54,390 nt of DNA from Chthoniobacterales bacterium (GCA_036569045.1 DATCRI010000067.1:1-54390); one strand, 5' to 3'; shown: positions 16,716-24,314, counted from the stretch's first letter. Notes: generated by a model not told the origin, from the letters alone. Made by a program: numbers and translations.

Positions 16716-17119
16716 CGGGCGATCAGACTGCCGACGACCGGAATGGAGCGGCGATAAATGAGAAGGAGAATCGCGGAGCAAAGCGCGACGACCAGCGCGA
16801 GGCCGAAGAGCAGCCCGTGATCGCCCTGCACCTCGATGCCGAGCACGGTGAGATGGCTCATGATCGCGCCGCCGATCACGCCCAGGGCGAGCGCCGCGCC
16901 GAGCCAGGTGAGACCGGGCACGAAGAGAAGAACGGCCGCAATGAGCTCGAAGACGCCGGAGCCAATGCGCCCCCACGGCTCGAGGCCGACCCTGGTGAAG
17001 ATGTAGACGGATTCCGGCGCGGCCGTGAATTTGAAGAATAGCGTCTGCAGCAGAATGACGGCGGCGACGACGCGACAGATCCAGGCGATGATGATTTCGG
17101 GTTTGGTGATGGAGTTCAT
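16712..17119 (-). CDS. DoxX-like membrane protein
   Basis: 135 residues with four membrane segments (about 8-27, 50-70, 75-95 and 103-122) and motifs RVVAAVILLQTLFFKFTAAP and GVFELIAAVLLF, typical of DoxX/DoxD-like proteins. These are often found in thiol/oxidative stress operons with ECF sigma factors. It is the first gene of a four-gene minus-strand operon (DoxX, DinB-like, DedA/ATP-grasp, NRDE). The second promoter box ends 10 bases before its ATG. Confidence 0.85.
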   Translation of the reverse strand: MNSITKPEIIIAWICRVVAAVILLQTLFFKFTAAPESVYIFTRVGLEPWGRIGSGVFELIAAVLLFVPGLTWLGAALALGVIGGAIMSHLTVLGIEVQGDHGLLFGLALVVALCSAILLLIYRRSIPVVGSLIAR

Positions 17120-17129
17120 GGGTTTGGTG

Positions 17130-17157
17130 ATTGGTCGAGGGACGGAGCGATTCCTTA
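17130..17157 (-). promoter_or_regulatory. ECF-type promoter motif, copy 3
   Basis: On the minus strand TAAGGAATC (17149-17157), 11 bases, CGACCAAT (17130-17137): a full match to the locus consensus, immediately upstream of doxX. Confidence 0.8.
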
Positions 17158-17171
17158 CACTCGCGGGCCCG

Positions 17172-17876
17172 TCATTTTGGGAGCCACCCGCCGGTGGCCT
17201 GGATGGGCGCGGGGTCGCCCGCGGCGTGCACCCAGACAGCCACGGAGGAAATCGGAGCCGGTGTTTTCCTCGGCAGGTCGACTGCCGCGGTGAATTCCCC
17301 CTCGTGCGGCTCGTGCGGCTCGTGCGGCACCGAGAGGAGCGCGAGGGCGACGAATTCGTGAGCGAGCTTGCGGCCCGCGTTCTCCCCGCGACGCACGTCG
17401 ACCGCGATGTCGTTGGCCAGCGGCGCAATCTCGGCGACAAGCGGACCGGGGACCTTTCCTGCCGCACGGAAGGTGATCGCGATCCGCCCCGACGGATCGA
17501 CCGTGGCGCGGAGTCTTCCTTCCCTGGCGGAAGGCAGAACGACGAGGCCTTCCCGCCCGTTGCTCACGAAGGCGGGCGTGTAGATGGTCTCCGCGCGCCA
17601 GCGGGCCGCGTAGTTACGCTGGCGCTGCGCGAAGGCTGGCGACGCGAAGCGATCAGGCCAGCCGAGGTCGTCCCAGTAGTTCACGTGGAAGGCGACCGGA
17701 ACGACCTCCGACCAAAGACCGGGATCCCTGCGAAGGCCGGCCAGACTCTCCTCCGCCGGCGGGCAACTGCTGCATCCCTCGGAGGTGTAGAGCTCCACGA
17801 GCGTGGCCCGATCCTCTCCGCTCTCGAAGACGACAGGCCCGGCCATCATCGCGAGGAGCACACCGATCAGCCACAT
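17172..17876 (-). CDS. DUF1223-family secreted thioredoxin-fold protein
   Basis: 234 residues. An N-terminal hydrophobic stretch (WLIGVLLAMMAGPVV) is a likely signal sequence. LVELYTSEGCSSCPPAEESL is the DUF1223 hallmark with a CxxC active-site-like motif, and FHVNYWDDLGWPDRF is also conserved. A small tandem repeat encodes HEPHEPHE near the C-terminus. The role is probably envelope redox; the partner is unknown. It starts two bases after the YHS gene and is likely translated with it. Confidence 0.85.
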   Translation of the reverse strand: MWLIGVLLAMMAGPVVFESGEDRATLVELYTSEGCSSCPPAEESLAGLRRDPGLWSEVVPVAFHVNYWDDLGWPDRFASPAFAQRQRNYAARWRAETIYTPAFVSNGREGLVVLPSAREGRLRATVDPSGRIAITFRAAGKVPGPLVAEIAPLANDIAVDVRRGENAGRKLAHEFVALALLSVPHEPHEPHEGEFTAAVDLPRKTPAPISSVAVWVHAAGDPAPIQATGGWLPK

Positions 17877-17878
17877 GG

Positions 17879-18328
17879 CTATTTCCCCTTCTTTTCGACG
17901 ATCCCGGGCCAGTTCGCGTCGGCCTTCTTCAAGTTGCCCGCGGTATCGGCGCTGAATTTCTCGCGGACATCGAGATCGTATTGGAGAAGCAGGCGCCCAT
18001 CCACGATCTGGAAGGCCTCCGGGGTGATTCCCGCCGTGGAATTCTTCGAGACCGCGTAGGCGCAGAAGCCGCCGAACTGCGGCTCGTATTTCGCGGGATC
18101 CTTGTCGAACGCGGCCTTGTGGTCCGCCGATGCGAAGTAATAGATCGCGCCCTTGTCGGAGCTCTGGAACTTCGCGTCGCCCTTCACGGCCTTGCCGTCG
18201 GTGAAGTAGGCGACGGGATCGTAGCCCCTGATGGCGACACCGCTCCAGTTGACGTTGACGAGGTCCTTTGCGAAAGCGGCGGTGGCTAGCGCAAGCAGCA
18301 CAGCAGTGGTGGTAACGAGACGTTTCAT
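17879..18328 (-). CDS. YHS-domain secreted protein
   Basis: 149 residues with a signal peptide (MKRLVTTTAVLLALATAAFA). The YHS-type metal-associated domain reads IRGYDPVAYFTDGKAVKGD, YYFASADHKAAFDKDPAKY and GFCAYAVSKN. Such proteins are widespread envelope proteins of unknown detailed function, possibly copper- or haem-linked. It lies 168 bases after the GMC gene with no ECF motif of its own in that gap, so it could be read from the GMC promoter or a separate unseen one. Its leader CGAAATCCACATC-ATG resembles that of CxxC microprotein B. Confidence 0.85.
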   Translation of the reverse strand: MKRLVTTTAVLLALATAAFAKDLVNVNWSGVAIRGYDPVAYFTDGKAVKGDAKFQSSDKGAIYYFASADHKAAFDKDPAKYEPQFGGFCAYAVSKNSTAGITPEAFQIVDGRLLLQYDLDVREKFSADTAGNLKKADANWPGIVEKKGK

Positions 18329-18496
18329 GATGTGGATTTCGAGGGTTTGCGGGTTGGGTTTATTCCGGGGAAATTTTTCAATGCCGCGAGAACTCGCGGA
18401 GAAGCCGGGCGTGGCGGCCTGGCCGTGGCCGGGCGATGTTCACGGCGTGCGGTGGCGTCTTCGCGCGCGCAGGCGCGGCGATGGCGAGCGGAATCC
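18329..18496 (-). other. Intergenic region between the GMC and YHS genes
   Basis: 168 bases. I see no ECF-type motif and no credible ORF. A short inverted repeat (GCGAGAACTCGC near 18382) is present, but no T-run makes it a clear terminator. Confidence 0.4.
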
Positions 18497-20059
18497 TCAT
18501 CCGAGCCGCTCCAGCAGATGGTCGCCGACGCGCAGGGCGTTCGCGATGATGGTGAGGGCGGGATTCACCGCGCCGCTCGACGGGAAGAAGCTGCCGTCCA
18601 CGACGTAGAGGTTGTCGACCTCGTGCGCGCGGCAGTTCACGTCGAGGGCGCTTGTCGCGGGATCGAGTCCGAAGCGGATCGTGCCATTCTGGTGCGCGAC
18701 GCCGGCCAGCGGGATGCGCTGGCCGATGAAGAGGTTTCGCGCGAAGAGGCCCTGATGGCAGTCGTGGCCGTGGTGCGGGCACGAGGTCTGCGCCTGCATG
18801 AGGTGCTCGAGCCGCTTGATGAGGCGCTTGTGGCCGGCTTCGTTGTTCGGCTTGTAGGCGAGGACGATGTTCCCGTCGCGGTCGAGGGTGACGCGATTCT
18901 CCGGGTCGGGCAGGTCCTCCGACGTCAGCCAGAAATCGAGCGAGTGCCGACCCATGAGGTCGAGCGTCCAGCCAGGAGCGACCGGTGGCGCGCCGGCCTT
19001 CAGCGTGTCGCCGTCGAGCTTGCCAACGAACGAGATGTGGCCCATCGGGAATTCGAAGCTGTCGTCCCCAAAATAGAAATCATTCACCGAAAGCGTCTTT
19101 TGAAAGACCGTCGGGTTCTCGCATTTCGAGAGCGCGACGAGCACGGAGTTCGTGTGGCCCATGTAGTGGCGACCGACGACGCCGGAGCCGTTTGCAAGGC
19201 CCTGCGGGTGTTTGTCGCTCGCGGAGCGCAGGAGCAGCGCAGCGGAATTGATCGCCCCGGCGGAAAGCACGACGACGTCCGCGGAGAAGCGATCCGTTTT
19301 TCCGCCACGTTCGACCTCGACGCCCTCGACGACGCGCGCGCTGCCGTTCGTGAAAAGGCGAGTGACCTTCGTGTCGGTGAGCAGCGTGACGTTCGGATGC
19401 TCGAGTGCGGGCCGCACGCAGCAGACGTGCGAGTCGGCCTTCGCGTTGACGAGGCACGGATGCCCGTCGCACGTGCTGCAGCGGATGCACGGGCTGGCAT
19501 GCGGGTTTTTCTCGTCGAGCATGATCCCGAGCGGCGTGTGAAACGGGCGCAATCCCTGCGCCGCGAAATCCTCGCTGAGGAATTGCATCCGCCGCTCATG
19601 GCTGACCGGCGCGTAGGGATACGGCGCGCTGCGGTGCGGCTCGGTGGGTTCCTCGCCCGCGACGCCATGCACGTGATAGAGCCGCTCGGCCTGGCTGTAA
19701 TAGGGCTCGAGGTCGTCGTAGGAGATCGGCCACGCGGGCGAGATACCACCATGATGCGCCAGCTCGCCGAAGTCGCGCTCGCGCAGGCGGAAGAGCGCGG
19801 CGCCGTAGAACTTCGTGTTGCCGCCGACGTAGTAGTTCGTGTGCGGGTGGAGCGGCTTGCCGTCCGCGCCGCGCCAGCTTTCCTTCGTGTTGTAACGGCC
19901 TTCGAGGTTGACCGCCTTCGTGCTCCAGTTGTCCTTCTCGCGGGGAACGTAAGGGCCGCGCTCGATGAGGAGGATGCGCTTGCCGCTTGGCGCCAGTTTC
20001 CAGGCAAGCGTGCCGCCGCCCGCGCCCGTGCCAATGATGATGACGTCGTAGTGCTCCAT
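18497..20059 (-). CDS. GMC-family FAD oxidoreductase
   Basis: 520 residues. The N-terminal FAD motif is DVIIIGTGAGGGTLAWKLA with the acidic end IERGPYVPRE. GMC-type segments include NYYVGGNTKFYGAALFRLR, VVVLSAGAINSAALLLRSA and a C-terminal VVDGSFFPSSGAVNPALTI. The substrate (alcohol or sugar) is unknown. A Cys-rich insert (PCIRCSTCDGHPCLVNAKAD) near residues 190-215 might bind a metal or iron-sulfur centre. The second ECF promoter box ends five bases before the ATG. The gene reads away from the sigma-54 regulator's 3' end. Confidence 0.88.
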   Translation of the reverse strand: MEHYDVIIIGTGAGGGTLAWKLAPSGKRILLIERGPYVPREKDNWSTKAVNLEGRYNTKESWRGADGKPLHPHTNYYVGGNTKFYGAALFRLRERDFGELAHHGGISPAWPISYDDLEPYYSQAERLYHVHGVAGEEPTEPHRSAPYPYAPVSHERRMQFLSEDFAAQGLRPFHTPLGIMLDEKNPHASPCIRCSTCDGHPCLVNAKADSHVCCVRPALEHPNVTLLTDTKVTRLFTNGSARVVEGVEVERGGKTDRFSADVVVLSAGAINSAALLLRSASDKHPQGLANGSGVVGRHYMGHTNSVLVALSKCENPTVFQKTLSVNDFYFGDDSFEFPMGHISFVGKLDGDTLKAGAPPVAPGWTLDLMGRHSLDFWLTSEDLPDPENRVTLDRDGNIVLAYKPNNEAGHKRLIKRLEHLMQAQTSCPHHGHDCHQGLFARNLFIGQRIPLAGVAHQNGTIRFGLDPATSALDVNCRAHEVDNLYVVDGSFFPSSGAVNPALTIIANALRVGDHLLERLG

Positions 20060-20064
20060 GCGCC

Positions 20065-20092
20065 ATTCGTCGACGCCTGGAGCGATTCCTTA
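20065..20092 (-). promoter_or_regulatory. ECF-type promoter motif, copy 4
   Basis: On the minus strand TAAGGAATC (20084-20092), 11 bases, CGACGAAT (20065-20072). The TAA is the stop codon of the sigma-54 regulator. Only five bases separate the second box from the GMC start codon. Confidence 0.8.
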
Positions 20093-21691
20093 CACGGAAC
20101 CGCGAGGCGGCGGTGAGTCTGGACGCGCGACGCCGAGCGCCCGGATGCGCGACGCGAGCGTCGTGGGCTTCATGCCGAGGAGGGCCGCCGCGCCGTCCGG
20201 GCCAAAAACCCGTCCGCCGGTCTGCGCAAGAGCGGCGGCGATGCTCTCGCGTTCGCGCTGCTTCCATTCGGCGCGTGTGAGCACGGGCGCATCCGCGGAG
20301 ATTGGAGCGAGGGTTCGAGAGGAGACCGCGGGCGCATCGAATTGCAGCGGGCCGCCCTGCGCGAGGATGACGGCGCGCTCGACGGCATTTTGCAGCTCGC
20401 GCACGTTGCCGGGCCAGTCGCGCGCGGCAAGCTGTCGGGCGGCGGCCTGCGTGAATTTCGGAGCGCGGCGATTCATGCGTTTCGCGGCGGTGCGGATGAA
20501 GTGATCGGCGAGGCGCGGAATGTCCTCACGGCGCTCGCGCAGCGGCGGGTTTTCGATGGGAAAGACGCTCAGCCGGTAGAACAAATCCTGCCGGAATCGC
20601 CCGGCCTCGACCTCGGCCTTCAGGTCCCGGTTTGTCGCGGCGATGATGCGCACGTTGACCTTGCGCGGACGCGGATCGCCCACGCGTTCGATCTCCTGTT
20701 CCTGCAGCACGCGCAGCAGCTTCGCCTGCATCGGCAGCGGGACCTCGCCGATCTCGTCGAGGAAGAGCGTGCCGCGATCGGCGAGTTCGAAGCGGCCGGC
20801 CTTGTCGCGCACCGCGCCGGTGAACGCGCCCTTCACGTGGCCAAAAAACTCGCTCTCGAACAGCGCCTCCGGCACGGCGCCGCAATTCACCGCGATCATC
20901 GTCCGCCCCCGCCGCTCGCTGCGCTCGTGGATGGCGCGCGCGACGAGTTCCTTGCCCGTGCCGCTCTCGCCGGTGACGAGCACGGTCGCGTCGGTCGGCG
21001 CGACGAGCTCGACCTGCTGGAGCACCTTGCGCAACGCGGCGCTTTCGCCCACGAGATCGTCCGGCCCGCGGGCGGCGTCCACCTCCTCGCGCAGGTAGCT
21101 GTTTTCCTCCTCGAGGCGCTCCTTGAGATAGGCGATCTCCTCGAAGGCGTTCGCGTTCGCGATGCTCACCGCTGCGTGATCGGCAAAGACGCGCAGCCAT
21201 TCGAAATCCGCCTCGCCCAGCACGGCGCGGTCGAAAAGGCCGAGCACGCCGAGCACCTCGCCGCGAAAGACGAGAGGCTGCGCGGCAAACGTGCGGATCT
21301 TTGCGTCGCGGAACCAGTCTGGATCGGCGATCCATTCCTCGTCGCCGCGCAAGTCCGGCAGCAGCAGCGATTGCCCGCTCGCAGCCACGCGGCCGATCTT
21401 GCGCCTGCCGAGCGGAAACCGCCGGAATCCGCCGTCCGTGCGCGTGAGATTCACCGCCGGATCGTCGGAGTTTCCCGCGCTGGCGACGAGATGCAGGCAC
21501 CGCGTCTGGTCGGGACATTCCTCGCGGAATCGGCACCTCGCGCAGAGATCGCCGGCATTCAGCAGCCAGATGCGCACGAGGGCGACGTTCCCGCACTGGG
21601 CGATTCCGCTCGTGATCGCCCGCAGCACTTCCGGCAACGTCCGATTCTGCGCCGCCGAGACCATCACGTGGGGAAATGCGGCGACGTTCAT
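20090..21691 (-). CDS. Sigma-54-dependent transcriptional activator with Cys-rich GAF domain
   Basis: 533 residues. A GAF sensor (~20-185) carries Cys50, Cys53, Cys59 and Cys65 ([16 protein letters not shown]), a possible metal or redox site. After a coiled linker comes the AAA+ domain with Walker A GESGTGKE (241-248), the sigma-54 contact motif GAFTGA (288-293) and LFLDEIGE. The C-terminal Fis-like helix-turn-helix includes [20 protein letters not shown]. It is divergent from the CMD/PPOX operon, with three palindromes in the gap, and is the obvious activator of that operon. The inducing signal is unknown. Its stop codon forms part of ECF motif copy 4. Confidence 0.92.
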   Translation of the reverse strand: MNVAAFPHVMVSAAQNRTLPEVLRAITSGIAQCGNVALVRIWLLNAGDLCARCRFREECPDQTRCLHLVASAGNSDDPAVNLTRTDGGFRRFPLGRRKIGRVAASGQSLLLPDLRGDEEWIADPDWFRDAKIRTFAAQPLVFRGEVLGVLGLFDRAVLGEADFEWLRVFADHAAVSIANANAFEEIAYLKERLEEENSYLREEVDAARGPDDLVGESAALRKVLQQVELVAPTDATVLVTGESGTGKELVARAIHERSERRGRTMIAVNCGAVPEALFESEFFGHVKGAFTGAVRDKAGRFELADRGTLFLDEIGEVPLPMQAKLLRVLQEQEIERVGDPRPRKVNVRIIAATNRDLKAEVEAGRFRQDLFYRLSVFPIENPPLRERREDIPRLADHFIRTAAKRMNRRAPKFTQAAARQLAARDWPGNVRELQNAVERAVILAQGGPLQFDAPAVSSRTLAPISADAPVLTRAEWKQRERESIAAALAQTGGRVFGPDGAAALLGMKPTTLASRIRALGVARPDSPPPRGSV

Positions 21692-21702
21692 TCCGTTTCA
21701 CT

Positions 21703-21754
21703 ACGAGAACTCGTCCCAATCAGAAACGAGTTTTCGTATTCCACGAAACTTCGT
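21703..21754. promoter_or_regulatory. Three 12-base palindromes, probable enhancer (UAS) sites
   Basis: ACGAGAACTCGT (21703-21714), ACGAGTTTTCGT (21726-21737) and ACGAAACTTCGT (21743-21754) are related near-perfect palindromes of form ACGARNNYTCGT. The first two with flanks also form a larger inverted repeat (13 of 15 bases). They start 12 bases upstream of the activator's ATG and lie ~60 bases before the sigma-54-like promoter, as expected for binding sites of the divergent enhancer-binding protein. They may also give autoregulation. Confidence 0.7.
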
Positions 21755-21814
21755 AGCGCCCGCATGGCCCACCATGCGGCGCGTTTTACTCTGGGAAATC
21801 CGCATTTTCGGCCG

Positions 21815-21831
21815 TTGGCACGCCACATGAG
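21815..21831 (+). promoter_or_regulatory. Sigma-54-like (-24/-12) promoter
   Basis: TTGGCACG is a full match to the -24 element. Four bases later comes ATGAG in place of TTGCA, so the -12 GC is GA. The -24 half is strong and the -12 half weak. It lies about 53 bases upstream of the CMD gene, downstream of the palindromes. Confidence 0.5.
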
Positions 21832-21883
21832 ATAGAGAGACCCGTCGAAACCATTCGGCGAGAACCTCAAACATCCGAAGACC

Positions 21884-22435
21884 ATGAACCGCATCCATCA
21901 GATCGATCCCATCCAATCAACCGGCAAATCGAAGGCTCTCTTCGACGCCGTCCAGTCCCAGCTCGGCTTCGTGCCGAACCTCATGCGCGTCCTCGGCAAT
22001 TCGCCCGCCGCGCTCGAGGGCTACCTCGGCCTCAACCGCCCCCTCGCCGCGGGCGTGCTCTCCGCCAAATTGCGCGAGCAGATCGCGCTCACCGTCGGCG
22101 AGATCAACGGCTGCGACTATTGCCTGAGCGCCCACACGCTGCTCGGCAGCCACGCCGGATTGAGCGCCGGGGACGCCCTCGCCGCGCGCCGCGCCACAGC
22201 CGCCGACGAGAAATCCGACGCCGCGCTCAAGCTCGCCCGCGCCGTCACGCTCCAGCGCGGCCACATCGCCGACACCGACCTGCAAGCCGCCCGCAGCGCC
22301 GGCCTGAGCGACGCCGAGATCATCGAAGTCGTGCAGCATGTCGCACTGAACATCCTCACGAACTACACGAACAATGTCGCCCGCACGGTGATCGATTTTC
22401 CCGCCGTCGAGCCCGCCATGGCCATCGCCGCGTGA
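21884..22435 (+). CDS. Carboxymuconolactone decarboxylase/AhpD-like peroxidase-related protein
   Basis: 183 residues with the AhpD-type redox motif CDYCLSAH (CxxCxxxH), preceded by [15 protein letters not shown]. Members reduce peroxides via the Cys pair or act on carboxymuconolactone-like rings. The CxxCxxxH form favours the peroxidase-like role. It is the first gene of a plus-strand operon facing the sigma-54 activator. The C-terminal [18 protein letters not shown] is typical of the alkylhydroperoxidase-related subfamily. Confidence 0.88.
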   Translation: MNRIHQIDPIQSTGKSKALFDAVQSQLGFVPNLMRVLGNSPAALEGYLGLNRPLAAGVLSAKLREQIALTVGEINGCDYCLSAHTLLGSHAGLSAGDALAARRATAADEKSDAALKLARAVTLQRGHIADTDLQAARSAGLSDAEIIEVVQHVALNILTNYTNNVARTVIDFPAVEPAMAIAA

Positions 22436-22473
22436 TCTCCGAAGTTTCCCGAAAAATCCTCATCCCAACAATC

Positions 22474-22920
22474 ATGACCATGAAATCATCTGACCTTGCC
22501 CAGCGCCCGCCCCTGCCTCCCTTCACCGAGGAGACGGCACGCCAGAAAGTGCAGCTTGCCGAGGACGCGTGGAACTCGCGCGATCCGGAGCGCATCGCCC
22601 TCGCCTACACGCCCGACACGGAATGGCGCAACCGCGTCGAGTTCGTAAACGGCCGCGCGGAAGCCATCGCGCTCCTTCGCCGCAAATGGGCGAAGGAGCA
22701 CGACTACCGGCTGCGCAAGACGCTCTGGGCCTTCACCGGCAATCGCATCGCCGTGCGCTTCGAATACGAGTGGCACGACGACGCCGGCCAGTGGTGGCGC
22801 AGCCACGGCAACGAGAACTGGGAATTCGACGCGCACGGCCTCATGGCTCGCCGCTACGCCAGCATCAACGACCAACCCATCGACGAGTCCGAGCGGAAAT
22901 TCCGCTGGGCCCGCCCATGA
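22474..22920 (+). CDS. DUF1348/SnoaL-like (NTF2-fold) protein
   Basis: 148 residues; [40 protein letters not shown] and [13 protein letters not shown] are typical of the DUF1348 NTF2-like family. The fold forms a cone-shaped pocket used by isomerases and small-molecule binders; the ligand is unknown. An ATG at 22480 is an alternative start. It lies 38 bases after the CMD gene and 19 bases before a membrane microprotein. Confidence 0.85.
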   Translation: MTMKSSDLAQRPPLPPFTEETARQKVQLAEDAWNSRDPERIALAYTPDTEWRNRVEFVNGRAEAIALLRRKWAKEHDYRLRKTLWAFTGNRIAVRFEYEWHDDAGQWWRSHGNENWEFDAHGLMARRYASINDQPIDESERKFRWARP

Positions 22921-22939
22921 ACCTCAACCAGCAACAATC

Positions 22940-23089
22940 ATGAACTCCACCCAAGCCCAAAGGAACGCGCCCGGCCGCTGGCGCGAATACCTCATGTATC
23001 CGCGAATTCTCTTCACCATCGTCCTGTGCGCGATCACCCTCGTGCTGCACGTGGCGTTCGGAATCTACGTGTGGCTCTTCGAAAAATAA
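22940..23089 (+). CDS. Single-pass membrane microprotein
   Basis: 49 residues, starting MNSTQAQRNAPGRWREYLMY. A basic N-terminus precedes one membrane helix (ILFTIVLCAITLVLHVAFGI), and the end is YVWLFEK. The frame is set by operon spacing: 19 bases after the DUF1348-family gene and 7 bases before the PPOX gene. No family is recognised. It may be a membrane tether or a subunit of a small complex. Confidence 0.6.
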   Translation: MNSTQAQRNAPGRWREYLMYPRILFTIVLCAITLVLHVAFGIYVWLFEK

Positions 23090-23096
23090 ACGCGCC

Positions 23097-23705
23097 ATGG
23101 CCGCCCGATTCATGCAGATCGCGCTCACGCCCGCCGTCCAGGCCGCGCAGGAGCGCTCCTTCGGCAAGCATCAGGAGGTCGCCACCGCGCCCGAGCGGGA
23201 CGCTTTCACCGAGGACGAGGCCGCGTTCATCGCGAGCCGCGACAGCTTCTACCTCGCCACGACGAACAGCGACGGCTGGCCCTACATCCAGCACCGCGGC
23301 GGCCCGCCGGGGTTCCTGAAGGTTCTCGGCCCGCACCAGCTCGGCTTCGCCGATTTCAAAGGCAACCGCCAGCTCCTCAGCACCGGAAACCTCGACGGCA
23401 ACGACCGCGTCGCGCTCTTCCTCATGGACTACCCGCGCCGCGAACGCCTGAAGATCCTCGGTCACGCCCGCGTGCTCGACGCGCGGGAGGATTCCGCGCT
23501 CGCGGACGAGCTCAGCCCCGCCCCGGAGCTGCGCGACAGGGTCGAGCGCCTCTTCCTCATCGACGTCGTCGGCTTCGACTGGAACTGCCCGCAATACATC
23601 ACGCCGCGCTACACCGCGGCCGAGGTCGCGGAACTCGTCGCGCCGCTGAAGGCCCGCCTCGCCGAGCTCGAGGCCCAGGTCCGCTCCGCGAAAGACGGCG
23701 CCTAG
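23097..23705 (+). CDS. Pyridoxamine 5'-phosphate oxidase-family flavoprotein
   Basis: 202 residues with the split-barrel FMN-binding pattern: FIASRDSFYLATTNSDGWPY, QHRGGPPGFLKVLG and LLSTGNLDGNDRVALFLMDY. Such proteins are FMN or F420 reductases/oxidases; this long form resembles the GGPPG-containing subgroup. It is the last gene of the sigma-54 operon. Its stop codon overlaps the stop of the convergent aquaporin remnant, so no room remains for a terminator. Confidence 0.87.
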   Translation: MAARFMQIALTPAVQAAQERSFGKHQEVATAPERDAFTEDEAAFIASRDSFYLATTNSDGWPYIQHRGGPPGFLKVLGPHQLGFADFKGNRQLLSTGNLDGNDRVALFLMDYPRRERLKILGHARVLDAREDSALADELSPAPELRDRVERLFLIDVVGFDWNCPQYITPRYTAAEVAELVAPLKARLAELEAQVRSAKDGA

Positions 23706-23908
23706 CGTTGCCCCGTCTCCCGGCGAATCAGCTCGCCAAACGCGCAGCGGAAGATGCAGCGCTCGCCGTTGTGGTGGTGCAGCTTCGCGCAATACACAGC
23801 CCGCCCGCCTGTGAGCGAGGTAAACGTCGCCGCCGAGATCATGAAGGCGCCGAGCAGACAGCCCTCGATGAGGTATTCCGGCCAGTGGTTGCGGAACGAG
23901 GAGATCAT
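23702..23908 (-). pseudogene. Internally deleted aquaporin (N- and C-termini fused in frame)
   Basis: 68 residues. The first ~29 (HWPEYLIEGCLLGAFMISA) match the beginning of bacterial MIP/aquaporin proteins. The last ~35 (RAVYCAKLHHHNGERCIFRC) match the Cys/His-rich tail I recall for some of the same proteins. The ~200 residues with the NPA pore motifs are absent, and the junction is in frame. It cannot form a channel. It may be decayed, or a retained one-helix microprotein with two CxnC pairs. An ECF-type motif lies just before the start. The family match is from memory. Confidence 0.6.
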
Positions 23909-24216
23909 TTCCCTTCGTCGCGAGGCGGCGGGGTTTCCTTACGCGCGGCGGCCAGCGCGGCCTTGATGCGCGCCGCGCGCTCCTTCGCAAGGCGTGGTCC
24001 CGGAGCCCTTTCGCGCAACGTGCGCATCCATCGCCGCATGGCTCGAATCTGTCGCGCGTAGGCCCGGCACCAGCGGCACAGACCGTAGTGGCAGATCAAG
24101 GTGAAGCGCTCCCGCGCCGTCAGCCTCCGCTCGAGGGCCTGCGAGGAAAGACGCACGGCCTCCCGGCAGTTCATCCCGTGGAGATCCCAGATCCAGTCGA
24201 GAACGCGCTCCCACAT
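23905..24216 (-). CDS. Second ZAS-type zinc-finger anti-sigma-like protein
   Basis: 103 residues. Cys17 (MNCREAVRLSSQ) plus His43, Cys47 and Cys50 (HYGLCRWC) reproduce the HxxxCxxC zinc-binding anti-sigma pattern, followed by a basic helical tail. No membrane segment is present, so it would act in the cytosol. It is homologous to the ZAS protein next to the ECF sigma gene but has no sigma gene beside it. The ATG at 24216 is preferred because GGGAGGTGG lies eight bases upstream; a GTG at 24273 would lengthen it. It has its own ECF-type promoter. Confidence 0.75.
   Translation of the reverse strand: MWERVLDWIWDLHGMNCREAVRLSSQALERRLTARERFTLICHYGLCRWCRAYARQIRAMRRWMRTLRERAPGPRLAKERAARIKAALAAARKETPPPRDEGK
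23913..23941 (-). promoter_or_regulatory. ECF-type promoter motif, copy 5 (inside the second ZAS gene)
   Basis: On the minus strand TAAGGAAAC (23933-23941), 12 bases, CGACGAAG (23913-23920). It has one mismatch in the first box and one extra spacer base, and lies within coding sequence four bases before the aquaporin-remnant ATG. It is weaker than the other copies. Confidence 0.5.
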
Positions 24217-24286
24217 CTCAGCGCCACCTCCCGGTCGCGCATCCGGCTCGCCGAGGCGCCGATGTCTGGACACACTTCATCAACAG

Positions 24287-24314
24287 TGGAGTCGTCCAAA
24301 AGCGCGATTCCTTA
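24287..24314 (-). promoter_or_regulatory. ECF-type promoter motif, copy 6
   Basis: On the minus strand TAAGGAATC (24306-24314), 11 bases, CGACTCCA (24287-24294). The TAA is the amidase stop codon. It lies 70 bases upstream of the second ZAS start. Confidence 0.65.
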
